Assembly (NCBI GenBank): GCA_944332105.1
Contig: CALVJI010000037.1
Coordinates: forward strand, 1-10,472
DNA from: an uncultured Bacilli bacterium
GTDB taxonomy: Bacteria > Bacillota_I > Bacilli_A > RF39 > UBA660
DNA: 10,472 nt
Direction: 5' to 3'
Of this stretch, positions 1-5,906 are shown in pieces. The position numbers were made by a program, and so were the translations under genes. The first letter of the stretch is position 1. Every line of letters begins with the position of its first letter. The notes beneath the pieces were generated by a model, which did no database searches, had not been told where the DNA came from, and saw only the letters and a program-made list of their open reading frames with translations.

Positions 1-47
1 AAAATAATTTTATCATTTTTTGGATTACCATATTCTAATATTTCCAT
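1..47 (-). CDS. N-terminal fragment of a gene running off the left edge (possible alpha/beta hydrolase)
   Basis: Read on the minus strand, an ATG at 47-45 opens a frame with no stop up to the window edge and gives MEILEYGNPKNDKII. A weak purine-rich GTGAG ribosome binding site lies about 8 nt upstream. The shape 'xxxYGNPxNDKII' resembles the first beta strand of many alpha/beta hydrolases, which often continue into an LxHG oxyanion-hole motif, but that part is outside the window. The start and its minus orientation are moderately supported by the site and the open frame. The hydrolase guess is inference from only 15 residues. It lies downstream of tRNA-Met on the same strand, separated from it by two terminators. 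Confidence 0.4.
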   Translation of the reverse strand, partial: MEILEYGNPKNDKII

Positions 48-111
48 CTCAACAACTCACTTTCAAATTACTATTTATTGTTCTGTTTAGATAATTATAT
101 CATTTATTCTT

Positions 112-150
112 AAAATAAAAAAGATGGGAATACCTATTTAGATATTCCCA
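112..150 (-). terminator. Second terminator after tRNA-Met
   Basis: On the minus strand, TGGGAATA (150-143) pairs with TATTCCCA (132-125) as an 8-bp stem with a 10-nt loop. It is followed by a T-rich tract (complement of the A runs at 112-122). It lies just past another hairpin and acts as a backup stop before the leftmost gene. Confidence 0.7.
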
Positions 151-152
151 AT

Positions 153-176
153 AAAAAACTAGGATTAAAACCTAGT
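153..176 (-). terminator. First terminator after tRNA-Met
   Basis: On the minus strand, ACTAGG (176-171) and CCTAGT (163-158) form a 6-bp stem with a 7-nt loop. It runs straight into a T6 tract (complement of 153-158), only 15 nt after the tRNA 3' end. This is a classic intrinsic terminator for the tRNA transcript. Confidence 0.75.
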
Positions 177-190
177 AAAATAATCAAAAT

Positions 191-267
191 TGGTAGCGAG
201 AGGGGGATTCGAACCCTCGACCTATCGGGTATGAACCGATCGCTCTAGCCAGCTGAGCTATCTCGCC
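191..267 (-). tRNA. tRNA-Met(CAT), elongator type
   Basis: The minus strand folds as a complete 77-nt cloverleaf with encoded CCA at 193-191. The acceptor stem pairs GGCGAGA with TCTCGCT and has a G1-U72 wobble. The D arm reads TAGCTCAGCTGGCTAGAGC, the anticodon loop TTCATAC carries CAT, and the T arm includes GGTTCGAATCC. The same G1-U72 pair and D arm occur in the Bacillus subtilis elongator tRNA-Met. Initiator tRNAs instead have an unpaired C1-A72 and three G-C pairs in the anticodon stem. A CAT tRNA could also be a tRNA-Ile with lysidine-modified C34, but the body looks like elongator Met. Confidence 0.95.
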
Positions 268-289
268 ATAACTTTTTTAAAGCAATTTA

Positions 290-318
290 ATGATATCATA
301 ACAAATTTTATTTGACAA
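290..318 (-). promoter_or_regulatory. Promoter of tRNA-Met
   Basis: On the minus strand, a -35 TTGTCA (318-313) is followed after 17 nt by a -10 TATCAT (295-290). The -10 lies 22 nt upstream of the mature tRNA 5' end, leaving a short leader for RNase P to remove. An overlapping TATGAT (300-295) has poor spacing. The -35 shares its bases with a plus-strand TTGACA (312-317). Confidence 0.6.
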
Positions 319-408
319 TAGAAAAATTGCATTTTTTTAAGAAAAAAGGCTTTATAAAAGGCTTTTAGAAATAATAAATCAATGATAAAATAGAAAGGGA
401 GTTAGAAA

Positions 409-612
409 ATGGAAAGATTAGAGAAGTTTGAAAAGTCTTTAACGACTATTTTACAAGAATATGAAAGATTGAGAAGAGAATTACAAAAATTGCGAAGTGA
501 AGGAAAGATGAAGACAACTAAATTTCGAGAACTTTTAGGAAAAAAACTTGTATATAGTATGATTATTGATATTTTTAAACAAAATGGTTTAATTGAAGAA
601 AATGGAGAGTAG
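409..612 (+). CDS. Small helical protein of unknown function (67 aa)
   Basis: I do not recognise this protein. It is first in a four-gene operon. The start is well supported: AAAGGGAG lies 9 nt before the ATG and the next gene begins 2 nt after the stop. Residues 1-32 are very rich in E, K, R and L in a heptad-like pattern (MERLEKFEKSL, YERLRRELQKLRSEGK), suggesting an amphipathic helix or short coiled coil. Residues 36-67 form a second, more hydrophobic helical part (LLGKKLVYSMIIDIFKQNGLIEE). There is no signal peptide, membrane segment or cysteine. It is probably a cytoplasmic oligomerising or adaptor protein. Being next to the 141-aa CxC/CxxC protein suggests a working pair, but that is inference only. 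Confidence 0.75.
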   Translation: MERLEKFEKSLTTILQEYERLRRELQKLRSEGKMKTTKFRELLGKKLVYSMIIDIFKQNGLIEENGE

Positions 613-614
613 TT

Positions 615-1040
615 ATGAGGTTGGATTCTAATTTTAAAAATATGATTTCTAATGAAAATTTTTCGTTAGAAAGTGATCTAGTTTGTGATTGTCAAAATGA
701 TACTTTTAAAATTTATCATACTGGTATTCAAAAAAATGGATTATTTGGAATGGTGAATCTAAAAAAGTATAATCAACAAATAGTTGTTGAAGCGCGGTGT
801 ACTTATTGTGGAAAAAAATATGTGATTTATAATAGTACTTTAGATGGTTTAAAACCTAGATTAGTGCCATTAGAAGAATATAAACCATTTATTTTAAAGA
901 ATAATGAAGATACTTTTAGAATTCATGTTGCTTATAATTTTGAACCAAAGAATTTTAAAACGGATCGATTTGATATGATGCAAGTGTATATTAAAGAAAA
1001 GAATCAAGATAAGAAAATATGTATATTAGAAGTAGAGTGA
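615..1040 (+). CDS. Unknown protein with a CxC and CxxC pair, possibly zinc binding (141 aa)
   Basis: The function is not recognised. Four cysteines are arranged as two close pairs: C24-x-C26 (VCDCQND) and C62-x-x-C65 (ARCTYCGKKY). The second has the C-x-x-C-G-K knuckle typical of zinc ribbons, so a single four-cysteine metal site bridging the two strands is likely. H35 lies near the first pair. The rest is alternating hydrophobic/charged sequence typical of a beta-rich cytoplasmic domain (VQVYIKEKN-like strands at 122-130), with no signal peptide or TM segment. The start at 615 has GGAGAG upstream, overlapping the end of the previous gene. Translational coupling to that gene and a 6-nt gap to the next indicate one operon. 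It could bind nucleic acid or protein. No catalytic motif is visible. Confidence 0.8.
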   Translation: MRLDSNFKNMISNENFSLESDLVCDCQNDTFKIYHTGIQKNGLFGMVNLKKYNQQIVVEARCTYCGKKYVIYNSTLDGLKPRLVPLEEYKPFILKNNEDTFRIHVAYNFEPKNFKTDRFDMMQVYIKEKNQDKKICILEVE

Positions 1041-1046
1041 GGTTTT

Positions 1047-1508
1047 ATGGATTTATATGAAGTTTTAGATAATTTACAAATTTTTTATCAAGAAGTAAGG
1101 CATCCCAAAGTTTATACTGTTTTAGAAATGCAAAAATTACATTTGGATATTCAAGGAATAGGGTGTAAAAATCTTTTTTTGAAAGCTAAGGCTCATTATT
1201 ATTTGTATGTTTTAGAAGAGAATAAACGGGCAGATTTAAAATTCTTAGCACGATTTTTACAAGTTTCTCATTTATCTTTCGCGAGTGAAGAGGAGTTACA
1301 AAATATTTTAGGCTTAGAAAAAGGAAGTGTTACTCCTTTAGGGATTTTGTATGATAAACAAAATTTAGTTACTATTTTACTTGATAAAGATTTAGTAGGA
1401 AAAAAGATATTAGTACATCCGAATCGAAATGATCGAACTCTTTCTTTAAGTTTTGATGATCTTTTAAAGGTTATTCAGTATTTACATCATGGATATTATT
1501 TAATTTGA
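1047..1508 (+). CDS. Aminoacyl-tRNA deacylase, ProXp-ala / PrdX family (YbaK-like editing domain)
   Basis: This stand-alone editing domain is related to the INS domain of bacterial prolyl-tRNA synthetase. Family members hydrolyse mischarged tRNA, classically Ala-tRNA(Pro), in the cytoplasm. Family signatures are in order: H19-P20 near the N-terminus, TVLEMQ (24-29), GxxCKNLFLKA (37-47) with the conserved catalytic-site lysine K41 followed by N42, DLKFLARFL (63-71), LSFASEEEL (76-84), the LGLEKGSVTPLG loop (88-99) that closes the substrate pocket, and HPNRNDRTLSLS (124-135) near the end. At 153 aa it is close to the usual length of about 160-170 for the free-standing form. The start is preceded by GTGAGG with a rather short spacing of 4 nt. 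The exact amino acid specificity (Ala versus Cys or other) cannot be read from sequence alone. It sits directly before ogt in the operon. Confidence 0.9.
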   Translation: MDLYEVLDNLQIFYQEVRHPKVYTVLEMQKLHLDIQGIGCKNLFLKAKAHYYLYVLEENKRADLKFLARFLQVSHLSFASEEELQNILGLEKGSVTPLGILYDKQNLVTILLDKDLVGKKILVHPNRNDRTLSLSFDDLLKVIQYLHHGYYLI

Positions 1509-1520
1509 AAGGGTAGGAAT

Positions 1521-2045
1521 ATGAAATATAAAACGATTTATGAATCTTTTTTAGGAAAGATTTTATTAGAAAGTGATGGTAAAAAAATTACGGTTATTGC
1601 TTTGGAAGGACAAACGTATTTTAAAGATAAAGATAATGATGAAATTATAGAGAAAGATGATTTAGAGATTTTTCAAAAAACTAAAAGTTGGTTAGATAGA
1701 TATTTTCGGAAAGAAAAAGTGGACAGTAAAGAAATTCCGCTCACTTTTCACGGGACACCTTTTCAAAATTTGGTGTGGCAGGAATTATTAGAAATTCCAT
1801 ATGGAAAAGTAGTTACTTATAAAGATATTGCTTTAAAGGTGGCAAAGAAAATGCAAAGAAAAACTATGTCTTCACAGGCGGTGGGTGGAGCGATCGGCAA
1901 AAATCCAATTGCAATTATTATTCCATGTCATCGAGTGGTTGGAACGAATCATAGTTTGACGGGGTATAATGGTGGTGTTTTAAAAAAGCAAAAATTATTA
2001 GTGCTTGAATCTGTAGATATCGCTTCTTATAGTATACCTAAGTGA
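1521..2045 (+). CDS. ogt: Methylated-DNA--protein-cysteine S-methyltransferase (O6-alkylguanine-DNA alkyltransferase)
   Basis: This suicidal DNA-repair enzyme moves the alkyl group from O6-alkylguanine to its own cysteine. The active-site motif IIIPCHRVVG is at 132-141, with acceptor cysteine C136. The C-terminal DNA-binding domain starts around residue 78 (GTPFQNLVWQELLEIPYGKVVTY) and continues with the recognition helix MSSQAVGGAIGKNPI (116-130), followed by SLTGYNGG (145-152). The recognition helix has Q119 where human AGT and E. coli Ogt carry the 'arginine finger'. This SxQAVG form is the usual one in many Gram-positive Ogts, so it is not a defect. Residues 1-70 form the poorly conserved N-terminal domain. 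At 174 aa it has normal length. AGGA lies before the ATG, 12 nt after the deacylase stop, so it is probably the last gene of the four-gene operon. Confidence 0.95.
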   Translation: MKYKTIYESFLGKILLESDGKKITVIALEGQTYFKDKDNDEIIEKDDLEIFQKTKSWLDRYFRKEKVDSKEIPLTFHGTPFQNLVWQELLEIPYGKVVTYKDIALKVAKKMQRKTMSSQAVGGAIGKNPIAIIIPCHRVVGTNHSLTGYNGGVLKKQKLLVLESVDIASYSIPK

Positions 2046-2049
2046 CTTT

Positions 2050-2078
2050 TTGACAAACAGCATATTCTTTTATACAAT
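2050..2078 (+). promoter_or_regulatory. Near-consensus SigA promoter upstream of the NatAB-like operon
   Basis: TTGACA (2050-2055), a 17-nt spacer and TACAAT (2073-2078) sit immediately after the ogt stop codon. Transcription would begin near 2085, giving a leader of about 97 nt before the ATPase start. A second perfect -35 hexamer TTGACA is at 2126-2131, but its best -10 (TAGGAT, 2151-2156) is 19 nt away, so it is weaker. Confidence 0.7.
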
Positions 2079-2105
2079 AAGTGATAGAAGTGTTTGAGTT
2101 TTTTT

Positions 2106-2122
2106 GGGAAAGTGCATTTCCC
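2106..2122 (+). repeat. Inverted repeat in the leader of the NatAB-like operon
   Basis: GGGAAA (2106-2111) and TTTCCC (2117-2122) form a 6-bp stem with the 5-nt loop GTGCA. It lies between the two TTGACA hexamers and is followed only by TTATT. It is therefore a poor terminator, and an operator or a weak attenuator is equally possible. Confidence 0.4.
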
Positions 2123-2181
2123 TTATTGACAGTGGGGAGGGGTAATGTGATAGGATAGTAAAAGGAAAGGAAAAATAGAAA

Positions 2182-2937
2182 ATGATTCAGGTTGATAATG
2201 TTTCCAAGAAGTTTTGGAAATGGAATGAAAAAAAACAAAAACAAGAATTTTATGCGGATGAAAATATTTCATTTGCAGCTCATGATGGTGAGATCGTTGG
2301 TATTTTGGGACCAAATGGGGCTGGAAAAACGACTTTGCTACGCATGATTGCAGGCATTTTACAGCCAACTGAAGGAAAGATTTTGTTTGATGGGAAAAGT
2401 TATCAAACAGATGAGATTTTAATAAAAAAACAATTAGCTTATTTATCTGGTAATACCAAACTTTATGATACTTTAACGACTTATGAGTTACTAGATATGT
2501 GTTGTAAAATTTATCAAATGCCTAAGCAAGAAATTGATCGTAAGATTAAAGGAATCAGTCAAAAATTACAATTAGATTCTTTTCTTTATCAAAAAATTGG
2601 ACAGTTATCGACAGGGCAAACACAGCGAGTAAATATTGCACGTTGTTTCATTCATAATCCTAAATATTATGTTTTTGATGAGGCAACGACTGGCTTAGAT
2701 ATTATTTCAAGTCAAATTATTTTAAATTTTATTAAAGAAGAAAAGAAAAAAGGAAAAACGATTCTTTATTCGACACATTATATGGAGGAAGCTGAAAATA
2801 TTTGTGATCGAGTTTTAATGATTCATCATGGTCGAGTATTACAATTAGCTTCACCAACTGAAATCAAGAAAGAAACAAATACAACAAATTTACGAGATGC
2901 CTTTTTTTCTTTAATTGGAGGTAGTGAAGATGAGTAA
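2182..2937 (+). CDS. natA: ABC transporter ATP-binding protein, NatA-like
   Basis: This cytoplasmic ATPase drives the permease encoded next. Motifs: Walker A GPNGAGKTT (43-51), signature LSTGQTQRV (142-150), Walker B YYVFDEATTGLD (162-173) with catalytic E167, and the H-loop histidine H199 in STHYMEEAE. Where most ABC ATPases have a Q-loop glutamine, this one reads AYLSGNTKLYDTLT (86-99). The 'GNTxLY' form is, from memory, typical of NatA-type exporters rather than a mutation. Proline of the usual DEPTTGLD is alanine. At 251 aa it matches the family. In Bacillus subtilis NatAB expels sodium. Related pairs handle other substrates, so substrate is not settled. The gene overlaps the permease by 8 nt. 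The ribosome binding site GGAAAGGA lies about 11 nt before the ATG. Confidence 0.88.
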   Translation: MIQVDNVSKKFWKWNEKKQKQEFYADENISFAAHDGEIVGILGPNGAGKTTLLRMIAGILQPTEGKILFDGKSYQTDEILIKKQLAYLSGNTKLYDTLTTYELLDMCCKIYQMPKQEIDRKIKGISQKLQLDSFLYQKIGQLSTGQTQRVNIARCFIHNPKYYVFDEATTGLDIISSQIILNFIKEEKKKGKTILYSTHYMEEAENICDRVLMIHHGRVLQLASPTEIKKETNTTNLRDAFFSLIGGSEDE

Positions 2938-4078
2938 TTTATGGATTATTTTAAAAAAGGAGTTGCGGGAACTTTTTCGAGATAAAAAATCTTTAGCGAT
3001 GATGCTTGTAATTCCAATTTTAATTCCGTTTCTTATTTTGATGATGTCTTTTTTGTTTGAATCTCAGTCAAGTACAGATATTACTGAATATAATAAGATG
3101 GGGTTTGCTTATGAATTAAGTGATGTTGAAAAAGAATTATTAGAACAAATGGACATTCTTTATGTAACGGGTAGTGAAGAAGAAGTGATTAAAGCTTATG
3201 ATCAAGATGAAGTTTATCTTTATGTGACGAAAGAAAATACTACTTATACTATTCATACAAATAGTAGCGAAGCTAGTATGTATGCAGCCAATTTTATTAA
3301 TAGTTATTTTGAAAATTATAAGCGAATTTTACAACAGAATTATTTAACTCAGGCTGGGGTGAATGCCGATGAAGTTTTAAATATCATTACGGTTTCAGAA
3401 GAAGCAACTGAGGAAGATTTTTACTTTGCAAGTTATTTAAAAAATTATGCTTTCTTATTTGTCATTATGGCTATTACTGTGTCGGCTACTTATCCTGCGA
3501 CTGATGCAACGGCGGGTGAGAAAGAACGTGGAACTTTAGAAACTTTGCTTACTTTTCCTATTAAAAGTCGGGACATTATTTTAGGAAAGTTTTTCAGTGT
3601 TTCGTTATCTTCCATTATTACAGGAGTATTAAGTTTGTTGCTTGCTTATATTACATTAATTCTTTCTAAAGATGTATTTAGTGTTTATGCCAATGCCGAC
3701 TTAGCTTATTCTGTACCAGCCCTTTTACTCGGACTTGGAATTATCGTTGTCTATTCTTTCTTTATTAGTGGTATTTGTATTGCTATTGCTAGTAAGTCTA
3801 AGACATTTAAAGAGGCACAAAGTGCTTTAACACCGTTAACTTTTATTTCCTTTTTTCCTGGAATGATCGCTTTTATGATTAATGTGCCTACTTCAAATCT
3901 TTTAGCTTTTGTACCATTTCTTAATATGACGATGATTTTTACAGATATTAATAATGGAATTTATAATCTTACTCAAATAGTGATTTTATTTTTTTCTAGT
4001 ATTGTTTATATTGCAATTATTCTTTACTTTATTGTTAAAGAGTATAACGGAGAAAAAGTTTTATTTGCCAAGGTATAA
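2930..4078 (+). CDS. natB: ABC exporter permease, NatB-like (ABC-2 type)
   Basis: This is the membrane partner of the preceding ATPase. I choose the ATG at 2930 because a perfect GGAGG (2917-2921) lies 8 nt before it. A TTG at 2915 in the same frame would place that site inside the coding region. The 382-aa product has a cytoplasmic start (LKKELRELFRDKKSLAM), TM1 at about 22-44, and an extracytoplasmic domain from about 45 to 170. It then has about six TM segments, roughly at 172-190, 223-246, 261-287, 300-318, 322-339 and 347-368. The coupling motif TAGEKERGTLETLLTFPI (194-211), which contacts the ATPase in ABC-2/NatB permeases, is well preserved. Substrate is unknown; sodium or small toxic compounds are possible from family knowledge. 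No accompanying NatKR-type regulator is present. Confidence 0.88.
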   Translation: MSNLWIILKKELRELFRDKKSLAMMLVIPILIPFLILMMSFLFESQSSTDITEYNKMGFAYELSDVEKELLEQMDILYVTGSEEEVIKAYDQDEVYLYVTKENTTYTIHTNSSEASMYAANFINSYFENYKRILQQNYLTQAGVNADEVLNIITVSEEATEEDFYFASYLKNYAFLFVIMAITVSATYPATDATAGEKERGTLETLLTFPIKSRDIILGKFFSVSLSSIITGVLSLLLAYITLILSKDVFSVYANADLAYSVPALLLGLGIIVVYSFFISGICIAIASKSKTFKEAQSALTPLTFISFFPGMIAFMINVPTSNLLAFVPFLNMTMIFTDINNGIYNLTQIVILFFSSIVYIAIILYFIVKEYNGEKVLFAKV

Positions 4079-4086
4079 AACTTTTT

Positions 4087-4115
4087 TTGCTATTTAAAGA
4101 CAATTATATTACAAT
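4087..4115 (+). promoter_or_regulatory. Promoter of the response regulator / histidine kinase pair
   Basis: TTGCTA (4087-4092), a 17-nt spacer and TACAAT (4110-4115) lie in the 52-nt gap after the NatB-like gene. Transcription from here would give a leader of under 10 nt before the ribosome binding site region GGGTGA. No BceR-like inverted repeat is seen here, suggesting basal rather than autoregulated expression. Confidence 0.55.
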
Positions 4116-4130
4116 AAGAACGGGTGAATT

Positions 4131-4793
4131 ATGAAAAAGATTTTAATTATTGAAGATGATAAAAATATGCAAATTGAATTAGTGAAACTCCTTTCTTTAG
4201 CAGGTTATGAAGCTTTGGTTTTGCAAGATTTCAGTCATTCTTTAGAAGAAATACGTAAGATAAATCCTGATTTAATTTTATTAGATATTCAAATTCCAGA
4301 AATGAATGGAGAGTTGTTGCTCCAAAGTATTCGTAAAGAATCTTCAGTGCCTGTTATTATGGTTACTAGTAGAAATAATGAAATGGATGAGGTTTTATCG
4401 ATCAGTTATGGCGCGGATGACTATATCGTTAAACCTTATAATCCAACTATTTTGTTGCTTAGGATTGCTAACATTTTTAAAAGAATGGAGAATCCTTTAA
4501 ATATTTTGACTTATGATGATATTAAAGTTTATCCAAGTAAGGGCATTTTAGAAAAAGATGGTAAGATTTTGGATTTAACGAAAAATGAAATGATTATTTT
4601 TGCCTGTCTTTTACATCACAGAGGAAATATTGTCTCGCGGGATGAGTTGATGACGGAATTATGGAATAACGAAGAGTATATTAATGAGAATGCTTTAACG
4701 GTTAATATTAGTCGACTTAGAGCTAAGTTGATAGAATTTGGAATGGAAGACGCGATTACGACAAGAAAAGGACAAGGATATAAATTAGTATGA
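4131..4793 (+). CDS. bceR: OmpR/PhoB-family response regulator, BceR-like
   Basis: This cytoplasmic DNA-binding regulator belongs to a two-component system. The receiver domain occupies about residues 1-115: acidic pocket E8-D9-D10 (IIEDD), phosphoacceptor D52 in LILLDIQIPEMNG, switch T79 (PVIMVTS) and K101 in YIVKPYNP. The C-terminal winged-helix domain (about 125-220) shows LTKNEMIIFACLL, GNIVSRDELMTELW, ALTVNISRLRAKL and ends TRKGQGYKLV. All residues needed for phosphorylation are present. At 220 aa the length is normal. Its stop overlaps the kinase start (ATGA, 4790-4793), so the two are translationally coupled. The predicted target is the inverted repeat before the BceA-like gene at 5819-5846. 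BceR-type is chosen because of the kinase and transporter that follow. Confidence 0.92.
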   Translation: MKKILIIEDDKNMQIELVKLLSLAGYEALVLQDFSHSLEEIRKINPDLILLDIQIPEMNGELLLQSIRKESSVPVIMVTSRNNEMDEVLSISYGADDYIVKPYNPTILLLRIANIFKRMENPLNILTYDDIKVYPSKGILEKDGKILDLTKNEMIIFACLLHHRGNIVSRDELMTELWNNEEYINENALTVNISRLRAKLIEFGMEDAITTRKGQGYKLV

Positions 4794-5809
4794 AATTTGG
4801 GAAATATATAAAAGATAAGGGGTTAGAGATCTTTTGGTTTCTTTTGAGTTATTTTTTTATTTTGTTAATGCTTTTGGCTTTTAAAGTGAACGGTGAAGTT
4901 TTGTTAGGCATAAGTGTTGTTTTTGTTTTGCTTTTTTTTAGTTTGTTGTTAACGGGTTATTTGAAAAGAAGAAATTTTTATACTTCATTAATCCAGAATG
5001 TGAAGGGGCTTGATAAAAAATATTTAGTTCTTGAAATGTTAAACAAACCCAATTTTTATGATGGGGAGTTATTTTATGAGATTTTGTATGAAATTAATAA
5101 GTCGATGAATGAAACGATTAAACAATATGAGTATAGTTTAAATGATTTTAAAGAATATGTGGAATTATGGATTCATGAAATTAAATTGCCTATCGCGAGT
5201 TTGACTTTGATGGAACATAATCAAAAAGGAAAAATGGTTGAAAGATATGCCGAACAAGTGCGACGAATAGATGATTATGTCGATCAAATTCTTTATTTTG
5301 TAAGAAGTGAGAATGCTGAAAAAGATTATTTAATTAAAGAAACGAATTTGCAACAAGTGATTAAGCAAGTTGCTTTAAAAAATAAAGATGATTTACTAGC
5401 ACATGATATTCAGTTTATTGTAGATGTGCAAGATGAGGTTGTGTTAACGGATGCCAAATGGTTAGAGTTTATTATCAATCAAATAGTTAGTAATAGTATT
5501 AAATATGTACGTAGTGATGTTTCTTCGGTTATTAAATTTACGGTTTCGAAAACCAAAACCCAAACCTCTTTACATATTTATGATAATGGTATTGGTATTC
5601 CGCTTAATGATATTCATCGTGTTTTTGAGAAAACATTTACAGGTGAGAATGGTCGCAAAAGAGGAAAATCGACAGGAATGGGACTATATATTGTTAAAAG
5701 ATTATGTGAAAAACTAGGACATAAAATTACATTGTCTTCCGTTGTAAATCAATATACGGAAGTGGTTTTGACTTTTGCTTTAAATGATTTTTATAAAATG
5801 AAGGATTAG
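4790..5809 (+). CDS. bceS: Intramembrane-sensing histidine kinase, BceS-like
   Basis: This membrane sensor kinase partners the upstream regulator. Two TM helices (about 13-31 and 38-57) are joined by a very short extracytoplasmic loop (KVNGE), leaving no room for a ligand domain. That is the hallmark of Bce-type kinases, which are told of antibiotic flux by the ABC transporter. The H box is LWIHEIKLPIASL, with phosphorylated H129. The N box is FIINQIVSNSIKY with N235. G1 is DNGIGI (265-270), followed by the F box VFEKTFTG, and G2 is KSTGMGLYIVKRL (293-305). All catalytic motifs are intact and 339 aa is typical. The gene overlaps the regulator by 4 nt. No hairpin terminator is seen after it, so some readthrough into the transporter genes is possible in addition to their own promoter. 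Confidence 0.92.
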   Translation: MKFGKYIKDKGLEIFWFLLSYFFILLMLLAFKVNGEVLLGISVVFVLLFFSLLLTGYLKRRNFYTSLIQNVKGLDKKYLVLEMLNKPNFYDGELFYEILYEINKSMNETIKQYEYSLNDFKEYVELWIHEIKLPIASLTLMEHNQKGKMVERYAEQVRRIDDYVDQILYFVRSENAEKDYLIKETNLQQVIKQVALKNKDDLLAHDIQFIVDVQDEVVLTDAKWLEFIINQIVSNSIKYVRSDVSSVIKFTVSKTKTQTSLHIYDNGIGIPLNDIHRVFEKTFTGENGRKRGKSTGMGLYIVKRLCEKLGHKITLSSVVNQYTEVVLTFALNDFYKMKD

Positions 5810-5818
5810 TTTTTTTAG

Positions 5819-5846
5819 TATTACGAAATTGTAAGGTATCGTAATA
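5819..5846 (+). promoter_or_regulatory. Candidate BceR-like operator upstream of the BceAB-like genes
   Basis: Two overlapping symmetric elements are present. TTACG-AAAT-TGTAA (5821-5834) differs at one base from the TnACA-N4-TGTAA motif that I recall for BceR-type regulators. TATTACGA (5819-5826) and TCGTAATA (5839-5846) form a perfect 8-bp inverted repeat with a 12-nt centre. There is no T tract, so it is not a terminator. The element is centred about 60 bases upstream of the expected transcription start, a usual position for an activator. Confidence 0.55.
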
Positions 5847-5854
5847 TTAGAATA

Positions 5855-5883
5855 ACGACAAAATCCTTTTTTTGTTATACAAT
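5855..5883 (+). promoter_or_regulatory. Promoter of the BceAB-like genes, weak -35
   Basis: ACGACA (5855-5860; 4 of 6 to TTGACA), a 17-nt spacer and TACAAT (5878-5883). The poor -35 beside a good -10 and an upstream operator fits an activator-dependent promoter. The transcript would start near 5890, just before the AAGGGAG ribosome binding site. Confidence 0.6.
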
Positions 5884-5906
5884 GTCCGTGTGAAGGGAGA
5901 AATTTT

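Noticed and set aside
1856..1911. Apparent loss of the 'arginine finger' in the Ogt recognition helix (Q119).
   Set aside because: The SxQAVGGAxGxNPI form is common among Gram-positive Ogt proteins that I recall, and all other catalytic features are intact, so this is a normal subfamily variant.
2038..2368. Two overlapping minus-strand open frames of 68 and 81 codons.
   Set aside because: They lie opposite the promoter and start of the NatA-like ATPase, have low-complexity F/L/H-rich products and no ribosome binding site; they are shadows of the real gene.
2915..2929. A TTG start for the NatB-like permease 15 nt upstream of the ATG.
   Set aside because: The GGAGG ribosome binding site (2917-2921) would then lie inside the gene; it is ideally placed for the ATG at 2930, and the extra residues MEVVK have no family support.
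5819..5846. The 8-bp hairpin after the kinase gene as a terminator.
   Set aside because: Neither strand has a T tract after the stem; position before a weak -35 promoter fits an operator better.
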